Below, piece by piece: positions 1 through 5,199 of a stretch of DNA of 5,345 bases. The notes beneath the pieces are model-generated. The model ran no database searches and was not told where the DNA came from. It saw nothing but the letters and a program-made list of their open reading frames with translations. Positions within the stretch are counted from its first letter, which is position 1. Each line of letters opens with the position of its first letter. This stretch comes from Patescibacteria group bacterium (GTDB lineage Bacteria > Patescibacteriota > Minisyncoccia > Phycocordibacterales > UBA12445). The position numbers and the translations under genes were made by a program. The DNA is taken from contig JAKLHJ010000052.1 in NCBI GenBank assembly GCA_022710205.1, positions 1-5,345 on the forward strand, in the 5' to 3' direction.

Positions 1-1
1 T

Positions 2-1048
2 ACCACAGATACCACACAAGTCTCAGCATACTTCCAAGGTCTCGTGCAGATAGGCACATCTACAGCTTCAACAACATCCACTCATCTCACAGTATGGGGT
101 GACGGCACGGGCACAGACTATCTCGCTCAATTCACAAACTCCGCTTCAACATCAGTCTTAACTATCTTTGAGAACGGTAACATAGGAGTGGGAACCACAT
201 CTGTCTCATCCAAGTTCGCAGTGCAGGTAGACGGAAGCACTTACGGCTATGTCGCCTCAGACGGCTCATGGGCTAACTCATCAGACTTAAACCTCAAAAC
301 AAATATCACCGATCTAGACAGCTCTCTAAGCAAGATACTCTCTCTAAGACCCGTCAGATATGACTGGAAGTCCACATCATCCACCACCGAAGGTGAAGGC
401 AAGAACATTGGTTTCATTGCTCAAGAGGTAGAAGGTATATACCCAAGCTTAGTATCTACAGACTCTAATACTGGTCTTAAAGCTCTCTCATACTCTCAGC
501 TCACACCTATGCTCACAAAAGCTATCCAAGAACTTGCCGCTTCAACGACAGAGCTCTCCACAAAACTTGATACTCTCATCGGAAACGGCACCATTTCTTC
601 AAACGGCCTCTGGACTGCAGATGCGGGGGGACACATTAAACTTGTCACCGCTTCAGTTGTAGACTTCCAGAACCAGGATCTCATTAACATCAAGAATGTT
701 CTCTCTTCTTCGGGGAGTTGGAGTATAAAAGAAGATGAGGGAACTTTTGTTGGTACGGAACTTTGTTTGGATGAAATATGTATAAGCAAAGATCAGCTTA
801 ATGTTATCCTTCAAAACGCCAACATTATATCTTCTCCAACCGCGGGAGGGCAGATAGAGACCACAACTATATCCACCACTTCAGCTGACGAGCAAAGCAC
901 AACAACTTCTGAATTTATATCATCAGAACCTGCGCCGGACGCTCAAACACCAATAGTAGAACCAGAACTGGTAACTCCTCCCGAAGAGACAACAGCCGCT
1001 GAACCTTCTCCAATAGAGCCAACCCCTACGGAGCCAATAGCTGAATAA
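2..1048 (+). CDS. Surface/tail-fibre-like protein with peptidase S74 chaperone domain (5'-partial)
   Basis: The frame is open to the left edge, so the true start lies outside the window; the GTG at 44 is only an internal in-frame codon. Numbering from that GTG, residues 1-60 carry repeated bead sequence ending in 'GNIGVGTTS' (45-53). Residues 79-170 match peptidase S74, the intramolecular chaperone domain of phage tailspikes and many bacterial surface proteins: 'SDLNLKTNI' (80-88), 'LRPVRYDW' (101-108), 'IGFIAQEVEGIYP' (122-134), 'LTPMLTKAIQEL' (153-164). S80 and K85 have the Ser-Lys spacing of the auto-cleavage dyad, so cleavage just before S80 is predicted. About 165 residues follow the domain: a linker, the only two cysteines (C241, C246), then a Thr/Ser/Pro/Glu-rich low-complexity tail (about 264-334) without a visible sortase or membrane anchor. 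Codons are unusually C-ending compared with the neighbours. A cell-surface role is inferred; the S74 call is strong. Confidence 0.88.
   Translation, partial: TTDTTQVSAYFQGLVQIGTSTASTTSTHLTVWGDGTGTDYLAQFTNSASTSVLTIFENGNIGVGTTSVSSKFAVQVDGSTYGYVASDGSWANSSDLNLKTNITDLDSSLSKILSLRPVRYDWKSTSSTTEGEGKNIGFIAQEVEGIYPSLVSTDSNTGLKALSYSQLTPMLTKAIQELAASTTELSTKLDTLIGNGTISSNGLWTADAGGHIKLVTASVVDFQNQDLINIKNVLSSSGSWSIKEDEGTFVGTELCLDEICISKDQLNVILQNANIISSPTAGGQIETTTISTTSADEQSTTTSEFISSEPAPDAQTPIVEPELVTPPEETTAAEPSPIEPTPTEPIAE
38..208 (+). repeat. Protein-level bead repeat in the surface protein
   Basis: Two equivalent turns, 'LVQIGTSTAS' (from about base 41) and 'NIGVGTTSVS' (from about base 179), lie 46 codons apart. 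Each is followed by a hydrophobic-rich segment ('HLTVWG', 'KFAVQV'). The DNA itself is poorly conserved between copies, so this is an old repeat at protein level. More copies probably lie upstream of the window. Confidence 0.45.
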
Positions 1049-1052
1049 ATAT

Positions 1053-1083
1053 AACCCCGCCACTTCTGGCGGGGTTTTAATTT
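1053..1083 (+). terminator. Intrinsic terminator of the surface-protein gene
   Basis: A perfect 10-bp stem (AACCCCGCCA, 1053-1062; TGGCGGGGTT, 1067-1076) encloses a CTTC tetraloop. It is followed by a T-rich run (TTTTAATTT, 1075-1083). It begins four bases after the TAA stop, so it should end transcription of the surface protein and separate it from obg. Confidence 0.95.
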
Positions 1084-1094
1084 GAGGCTTTTTT

Positions 1095-1103
1095 TGCTAT
1101 TCT
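1095..1103 (+). promoter_or_regulatory. Candidate extended -10 box for obg, implying a leaderless mRNA
   Basis: TGC-TATTCT (1095-1103) resembles an extended -10 element. No good -35 lies at 17 bases, where the sequence is the terminator T-run. The box ends six bases before the ATG at 1110 and no Shine-Dalgarno is present, so transcription would start at or very near the start codon. The box matches the -10 consensus only partly, so this is a moderate to weak call. Confidence 0.4.
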
Positions 1104-1109
1104 AAATCT

Positions 1110-2093
1110 ATGTTAGTTGATGAAGTTAGAATAATGACAAAAGGCGGAGACGGGGGGCGAGGCGCCCTCATTTTCGGCGAGGATCAATTTTCCAAGAGGC
1201 CGGCCGGGGCCGACGGAGGAAACGGCGGGTCTGTGTATATAATAGCCTCGCGCGATGTAGCGGACTTGTCCAGATTCAGGTATGAAAAAAGTTTTGAGGC
1301 TGAAAAGGGCGGTGATGCTTTCAGAAGTATGCAAGGCAAAGATGGCGCCGATATTTTCTTGAAAGTGCCGAGGGGAACAATTGTCTACAATATAACAAGC
1401 GGAGAGTCCACGGAGCTTTTGGAGGAGGGGATGAAGGTTAGGGCGGCAAGAGGCGGAACGAGAGGTAGAGGAAACGCCGCTTTTTCTACCGCAAGAAAGT
1501 CAGAACCTGGGAAAAGAGAACTCGGGCATCCGGGGTATGAAGCAGAAGTCCGTCTGGAGCTTCAGCTTATAGCCGATATCGGTCTCGTGGGTCTCCCGAA
1601 TGTGGGAAAATCTAGCCTGCTAAATACAATTACAGGCGCCAAAAGCAAAGTTGGGAATTATAATTTTACAACGCTCGAACCATTTTTGGGTGCCTTGCCG
1701 GGAGGAAACGTGATGGCTGATATTCCCGGGATTATAGAGGGGGCGTCGGAAGGAAAGGGGCTTGGAGTGAAGTTTCTTAGACATATAAAAAGGACTAAGG
1801 TTATTGCACATTGTATTTCTGCGGAATCGGAGAATCCCGCTGAAGATTATAAGGTAATAAGAGGGGAGCTGGAAAAATACAGCGACGAGCTTGCAAAGAA
1901 GCCGGAGTTCTTGATTATTACAAAAATAGATGCGCTGAACTCCGCTGAATTAAAGAAAAAAGAAGCATTAATAAAGAAACTGAATAAGAATTATGCTTTA
2001 GTCTCTATTATTGATGATAAGACCGTGAAGAATTTGGTTGATGCTTTGAATAAGTTTGTTAAGAAATCAATTAAATCAGTTCACTCTGTTTAG
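1110..2093 (+). CDS. obgE: Obg-family GTPase (short form without C-terminal OCT domain)
   Basis: Obg/CgtA is a GTPase that binds the large ribosomal subunit and acts in its assembly and in stress control. Residues 1-155 form the glycine-rich Obg fold ('MLVDEVRI' at the start, 'GGDGGRG' 12-18, 'GGTRGRGNAAFST' 115-127). The G domain follows: G1 'GLPNVGKSS' 161-169, with K167 and S168 as phosphate and Mg2+ ligands; the switch I FTT 186-188; G3 'DIPG' 204-207; the Obg signature 'GKGLGVKFLRHIKRT' 215-229; G4 'TKID' 271-274. The G5 position reads 'SIIDD' (299-303) instead of the usual SA motif. At 327 residues the protein ends just after the G domain and lacks the OCT domain of some longer homologues. 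The start is chosen because 'MLVDEV' aligns with the canonical Obg N-terminus. No Shine-Dalgarno is seen; stop is TAG. The gene has its own terminator-bounded unit on the left. Confidence 0.96.
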   Translation: MLVDEVRIMTKGGDGGRGALIFGEDQFSKRPAGADGGNGGSVYIIASRDVADLSRFRYEKSFEAEKGGDAFRSMQGKDGADIFLKVPRGTIVYNITSGESTELLEEGMKVRAARGGTRGRGNAAFSTARKSEPGKRELGHPGYEAEVRLELQLIADIGLVGLPNVGKSSLLNTITGAKSKVGNYNFTTLEPFLGALPGGNVMADIPGIIEGASEGKGLGVKFLRHIKRTKVIAHCISAESENPAEDYKVIRGELEKYSDELAKKPEFLIITKIDALNSAELKKKEALIKKLNKNYALVSIIDDKTVKNLVDALNKFVKKSIKSVHSV

Positions 2094-2129
2094 TGATCCA
2101 ATCGAGTAAAATGACGCAGGTAGTGTGTA

Positions 2130-2159
2130 TTGTTATGTAGCGATAATTATTAGTATATA
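2130..2159 (+). promoter_or_regulatory. Weak promoter candidate upstream of the tRNA-binding gene
   Basis: In the 113-base gap after obg, TTGTTA (2130-2135) and TATATA (2154-2159) are 18 bases apart and each matches four of six consensus positions. This would give a leader of about 40 bases. A rival, poorer pair is TTACAA (2172-2177) with TAAACA (2195-2200), 17 bases apart, which would make the gene nearly leaderless. The region is AT-rich, so chance matches are likely. No terminator hairpin for obg is visible in this gap. Confidence 0.27.
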
Positions 2160-2206
2160 CATAGATAGACGTTACAAATCTTTACTTAACAGGGTAAACA
2201 ATAAAA

Positions 2207-2551
2207 ATGACCACAGAAAAAAAACCAAATATAAGTTATGATGATTTTTCTAAACTAGATCTTAGGGTCGGAACTATTGTGGCGGCTGACGATTTGGAAA
2301 ATTCCAATAAGCTAATTAAGTTTATGATTGATGACGGCTCCGAAAAAAGACAAATAATTGCGGGTATAAAAAAGCAGTATAAAGTAGAGGATTTGGTCGG
2401 GAAGCAGGTTGTCTTTGTGGCGAATCTTGAGCCACGGGAGATCGCCGGTTTGGTGTCGAACGGGATGATTTTGGCCGCTCATACTTTGGATAATTTACCG
2501 GTAGTTTTATTCCCTGAGCGATCAGTTCCCGACGGTAGTGAAATTTGTTAA
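2207..2551 (+). CDS. Stand-alone tRNA-binding (EMAP/Arc1p/MetRS-beta type) OB-fold protein
   Basis: This 114-residue protein is a single tRNA-binding OB-fold like the C-terminal domain of methionyl-tRNA synthetase (MetG), where it raises tRNA affinity. Visible family motifs are 'DLRVGTIVAA' (18-27), 'NKLIKFMIDDG' (34-44), 'KRQIIAGI' (47-54), 'VGKQVVFVANL' (64-74), 'PREIAGLVSNGMILAA' (76-91) and the terminal 'VPDGSEI' (107-113). The length is that of the separate beta subunit ('methionine--tRNA ligase subunit beta') found in genomes where MetG is split. The catalytic MetG subunit is not in the window, so partnership with it is inferred; a CsaA-like chaperone is less likely given the 'EPREIAG' and 'SNGMILAA' sequence. 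A weak AGGG (2191-2194) lies 12 bases before the ATG, too far for a normal ribosome-binding site. It is probably co-transcribed with the next gene, nine bases downstream. Confidence 0.9.
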   Translation: MTTEKKPNISYDDFSKLDLRVGTIVAADDLENSNKLIKFMIDDGSEKRQIIAGIKKQYKVEDLVGKQVVFVANLEPREIAGLVSNGMILAAHTLDNLPVVLFPERSVPDGSEIC

Positions 2552-2560
2552 TTTGTAAAT

Positions 2561-2956
2561 ATGAAAAAACTGCTTAAATTTTTTGATAAATTAGAAGATC
2601 ACGTCAGAGAGTATCTAAGCGGCGTACCGGTTATTTATAGTTTGATAGGAGCCACCGCAATCGTTGTATTTTGGGACGGGATATCTAGGGTAATGGATTC
2701 AATCGAGATATTTGATGGTTTTTGGGGAGGGATGTTGGCTATTTTTATCAGCGTCGTCGTCTTGCTTTTGACAGGATTACTAGTGTCGTTTTTTGTTGGA
2801 GACGTTATCATTCTTTCCGGAATAAAGCATGAAAAAAAATCTACCGATAAGACAAGGGAGGAGCTTTTAGAAGAAGAGAAAGAGCTCAAAGATGCTATCA
2901 AGAAAATAAGTCACATTGAACATGACATGGAGGAGATAAAGCAGAAAATAAAATAA
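2561..2956 (+). CDS. Conserved-looking small membrane protein, two TM helices plus coiled-coil tail
   Basis: I do not assign a function. The 131-residue product has a basic/acidic amphipathic N-terminus (1-20), a first hydrophobic helix (about 22-41, containing 'IGATAIVVFWDGI'), a short loop, and a longer second helix (about 54-86, containing 'AIFISVVVLLLTGLLVSFF'). A highly charged Lys/Glu C-terminal region (about 89-131) is predicted to form a coiled coil. The 'VFWDGI' and 'GDVIILSGIK' segments look like the conserved parts of an uncharacterised family I recall from other Patescibacteria; that recollection needs a search. No signal peptidase site or enzyme motif is visible. The ATG lies nine bases after the tRNA-binding gene's stop, with no Shine-Dalgarno, which suggests an operon. 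It converges on yqeY with only 10 bases between the stops. Confidence 0.8.
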   Translation: MKKLLKFFDKLEDHVREYLSGVPVIYSLIGATAIVVFWDGISRVMDSIEIFDGFWGGMLAIFISVVVLLLTGLLVSFFVGDVIILSGIKHEKKSTDKTREELLEEEKELKDAIKKISHIEHDMEEIKQKIK

Positions 2957-2966
2957 TTTTACGGCT

Positions 2967-3425
2967 TTATTTGTTTAGTATTTTGTCGACAACAAATTTT
3001 ACATCATTTCCGTCAGCCTTGCCCTTTAGCTCTTTCATCATATGGCTCATTAGAAGACCCGCTTTGGCCGGTTCACTTATTTGAAGTTCTTCTTTTTTAG
3101 TTAATGCAATTTTTTCTATTTCTTCGCGTGACATGCCGGCGGGGATAAAGGTTTTAAGAACAGTCAATTCCTTCTCTTCGCTCTCGGCAAGGTCATTTCT
3201 TCCTCCGCCCTTGAATTGCTCGATTGAGTCCATCCTTCTCTTTGCGGCTCTTTTGATAACCGCCATCGCTTCTTCGTCTGACAACAATTCATCCGGTCGC
3301 CTCTTTTTGGTTACAAGTTCGTTTATGAAATCAGCAATAAGTCCCCTTAATACTCCCAGTTTTACGGCGTCTTTTGCTATCATCGCCGGCTTGATGCCGT
3401 CCTTTATATCTTGATGTAATGGCAT
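2967..3425 (-). CDS. yqeY: GatB/YqeY domain protein
   Basis: This 152-residue protein is a complete YqeY, the stand-alone relative of the helical tail of GatB, the tRNA-dependent amidotransferase subunit. The family is thought to bind tRNA or affect amidotransferase activity, but its role is unsettled. Family hallmarks are visible: an N-terminal 'IKDGIKPAMIAKD' helix, 'LGVLRGLIADF', 'DEEAMAVIKRAAKRRMDSIEQF', 'GRNDLAESEEKELTVL', 'FIPAGMSREEIEKIA' and the closing 'MKELKGKADGNDVKFVVDKIL'. The length is normal for the family (about 150). The start is the ATG whose complement is at 3423-3425; there is no Shine-Dalgarno. A TATAAA box on the minus strand (3448-3453) would place transcription start about 16 bases before it. 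Stop is TAA. It is divergent from the helicase and convergent with the membrane-protein gene. Confidence 0.93.
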   Translation of the reverse strand: MPLHQDIKDGIKPAMIAKDAVKLGVLRGLIADFINELVTKKRRPDELLSDEEAMAVIKRAAKRRMDSIEQFKGGGRNDLAESEEKELTVLKTFIPAGMSREEIEKIALTKKEELQISEPAKAGLLMSHMMKELKGKADGNDVKFVVDKILNK

Positions 3426-3431
3426 AAAATT

Positions 3432-3470
3432 AGTTAAAAGTTAAATGTTTATAAAGTCTATAAAGTTAAA
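3432..3470. repeat. Short tandem repeats in the yqeY 5' region
   Basis: AGTTAAA occurs three times (3432-3438, 3439-3445, 3464-3470); the first two copies abut exactly. Between them is a 9-base tandem pair, TATAAAGTC (3450-3458) and TATAAAGTT (3459-3467). The candidate yqeY -10 box on the minus strand (3448-3453) overlaps this cluster. They may be operator-like sites or replication-slippage products in AT-rich DNA. Confidence 0.5.
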
Positions 3471-3488
3471 GAAGTGTAATCATTTTAA

Positions 3489-3517
3489 ATGACAGCCTCT
3501 TTCGGTTACGTTAGAAT
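3489..3517 (+). promoter_or_regulatory. Sigma70-type promoter of the helicase gene
   Basis: ATGACA (3489-3494, five of six matches to the -35 consensus) and TAGAAT (3512-3517, five of six to the -10) are separated by exactly 17 bases. The -10 ends eight bases before the ATG at 3526, so transcription should start at about 3524-3526, giving a leaderless or nearly leaderless message. No Shine-Dalgarno precedes the ATG, which agrees with this. Confidence 0.7.
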
Positions 3518-3525
3518 AGTATCAC

Positions 3526-5136
3526 ATGAAGGACCAATCGTTCAACGAATTATATAGAAAGCTAAACCCAAGGCAAAAAGAGGCGGTAGACACTATCGAA
3601 GGGCCTGTAATGGTGGTAGCGGGTCCCGGCACCGGAAAGACCCAGATATTAGGTTTGCGTATTGCGAATATTTTGAGAAAAACAGACGCCTCGCCTGACA
3701 GCATTTTGGCTCTCACTTTTACCGATTCGGGGGTTCACTCAATGAGAAAGAGGCTCGTGTCTATCATGGGAAGTTCGGCATATAGAGTGAACATTTTTAC
3801 CTTCCACGGATTTTGTAACAATCTTATAAAAGATCATCCTGAATATTTTGACAGAATAATAAGTTCAAGAAATATTTCTCCACTCGATCAAATAAAAATG
3901 ATGGAGACAATCGTTGATAAAGCTAAACTTGAGGTTTTGCGGCCGTTTGGAGACAGGTTTTATTATGTTGAATCTGTTTTGAAGTCGATTAGCGATTTGA
4001 AAAGGGAAGCTGTTTCCCCGGAAGATTTTTCCAAGTTGCTGGAAAAAGAAGAAGCGCTTTACGAGAGCGCCTCGGATCTTTATCACACAAAAGGCGCGCA
4101 TAAGGGCAAGATGCGGGGGGTGTATATAGATATATTTAATAATCTCAAAAAGAACAAAGAACTCCTGGTTCTTTATAAGGGCTACGAAAAAGCATTAAGG
4201 AAAAGTGCGCTTTACGATTATGACGATATGATAATGGAGGTTGTGGCCGCGCTTAAGAAAAATGATGAATTATTGCTCAAATTACAAGAGAATTTCCAAT
4301 ATATATTGGTAGATGAGCACCAAGACACAAATAACGCGCAGAACAGCGTTTTAGAGCTTCTGGCGGGCTTTTACGAGTCGCCTAACTTATTTATTGTAGG
4401 TGATGAAAAACAAGCGATATTTAGGTTTCAAGGGGCGTCTTTGAACAATTTTCTTTATTTTAAGGAACTTTATAAGGAGGCCAAAATTATTAAATTAGAG
4501 GAAAATTACAGGTCTACTCAAACGATACTAGATTCGGCTCACAGCTTAATAACGAAGAGCGTCGGTCCGAGCGAGTTGCGAAGTCGGCTTATAGCAAGGG
4601 CGGGAGGAAAATCAAATAATATAGTTCTGCATAGTTTTTCTTCTGATGATTCGGAGATACTCGGCGTTGTAAAAAATATAAAAGATAAAATAAATTCCGG
4701 AGTGAAGCCGGGGGATATCGCCGTCATTTATAGAGACAACAAGGACGCTTTCCCTTTGGGGCGTGCGCTTGAGAGAACGCAGATACCTTTTGTTATAGAG
4801 TCGGATCAAAACATTCTTGAGGACGAAGATATGAAGAAGCTGGTGACCCTCATGGAGGCTGTTAATGATTTTGGCGAAGAAGAAAAATTTTTAAGATGTT
4901 TGCATCTTGATTTCTTAAATATAGATGAATTTTTTATTTATAAGATCATAAATTACGCTAGAAAAGAAAAGGTGTCGGTTTTAGATATGCTGTCGAAGGA
5001 TTCTCTGCCGCGCGAATTCCCGGAACGAGATGTCTCTTCGTTAAAAGATATTTATAATAAAATTTCCGCTTGGAGCAAGGTGTCAAAAAATGAAGGGCTT
5101 TTGGATTTTTTTGAGACGCTCGTAAGAGATTCCTGA
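3526..5136 (+). CDS. UvrD/Rep/PcrA-family superfamily 1 DNA helicase, interrupted before motifs V and VI
   Basis: This is an ATP-dependent 3'-5' helicase of the UvrD/RecB-like group, acting in DNA repair or recombination. Visible motifs, in order: Q-motif 'LNPRQKEAV' 13-21; Walker A 'GPGTGKT' 33-39; Ia 'LTFTDSG' 63-69; 'IFTFHGFC' 90-97; Walker B 'LVDEHQDTN' 261-269 (DEHQD rather than the commoner DEFQD/DEYQD); III 'VGDEKQAIFRFQGA' 291-304; IV 'LEENYRSTQTIL' 324-335. Residues 365-536 continue into domain 2A/2B. Motifs V and VI, needed to couple ATP hydrolysis to movement, are missing because TGA stops translation at 536 residues, against about 700 or more in intact relatives. The same frame continues with helicase-like residues after the TGA (see next entry), so the stop looks like a lesion, sequencing error or recoding. 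As written the product should not be a working helicase. The start is fixed by the adjacent promoter and the Q-motif position. Confidence 0.92.
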   Translation: MKDQSFNELYRKLNPRQKEAVDTIEGPVMVVAGPGTGKTQILGLRIANILRKTDASPDSILALTFTDSGVHSMRKRLVSIMGSSAYRVNIFTFHGFCNNLIKDHPEYFDRIISSRNISPLDQIKMMETIVDKAKLEVLRPFGDRFYYVESVLKSISDLKREAVSPEDFSKLLEKEEALYESASDLYHTKGAHKGKMRGVYIDIFNNLKKNKELLVLYKGYEKALRKSALYDYDDMIMEVVAALKKNDELLLKLQENFQYILVDEHQDTNNAQNSVLELLAGFYESPNLFIVGDEKQAIFRFQGASLNNFLYFKELYKEAKIIKLEENYRSTQTILDSAHSLITKSVGPSELRSRLIARAGGKSNNIVLHSFSSDDSEILGVVKNIKDKINSGVKPGDIAVIYRDNKDAFPLGRALERTQIPFVIESDQNILEDEDMKKLVTLMEAVNDFGEEEKFLRCLHLDFLNIDEFFIYKIINYARKEKVSVLDMLSKDSLPREFPERDVSSLKDIYNKISAWSKVSKNEGLLDFFETLVRDS

Positions 5137-5199
5137 TTTTTAAATTATTTGCTTTGCGGTGTTGACTCGGTCGCAAAAATGGAAAAGCTCTCTGTTGTC
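5137..5199 (+). pseudogene. In-frame continuation of the helicase beyond the TGA
   Basis: Directly after the TGA, the helicase frame reads 'FLNYLLCGVDSVAKMEKL' and stays open. Reading the stop codon as glycine gives 'DSGFLNYLL', followed by 'DSVAKMEKL', which fits the 2B-domain pattern of UvrD-type helicases as I know it (SGFL-YLL, then D-x-x-x-K-x-x-x-L leading into F-D-x-I-K). The helicase fragment therefore seems to extend to about 5200 before the sequence changes identity. The family match is from memory and unaligned. Confidence 0.55.

Noticed and set aside
496..789. Open frame on the minus strand inside the surface-protein gene
   Set aside because: It is fully antisense to a well-supported coding region, shows no recognisable domain, and its composition is explained by the sense codons.
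1..1048. Prophage tail-fibre gene, implying a prophage in the window
   Set aside because: The S74 domain occurs in phage, but the neighbours are all housekeeping genes, no phage structural or integration gene is present, and bead-plus-S74 surface proteins are common in CPR bacteria.
2181..2198. TTTAC...GTAAA inverted repeat upstream of the tRNA-binding gene as an operator or RNA switch
   Set aside because: It is only five base pairs with an eight-base loop, and nothing around it resembles a known riboswitch or T-box.
2945..2972. AT-only inverted repeat (AAATAAA / TTTATTT) between the convergent stops, as a bidirectional terminator
   Set aside because: The stem has no G-C pair and a 13-base loop, so it should be too weak; its match is expected in AT-rich sequence.
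3133..3414. 93-codon open frame on the plus strand
   Set aside because: It lies opposite yqeY, whose family match is clear across its whole length; the plus-strand product is Ser-rich and shows no domain.
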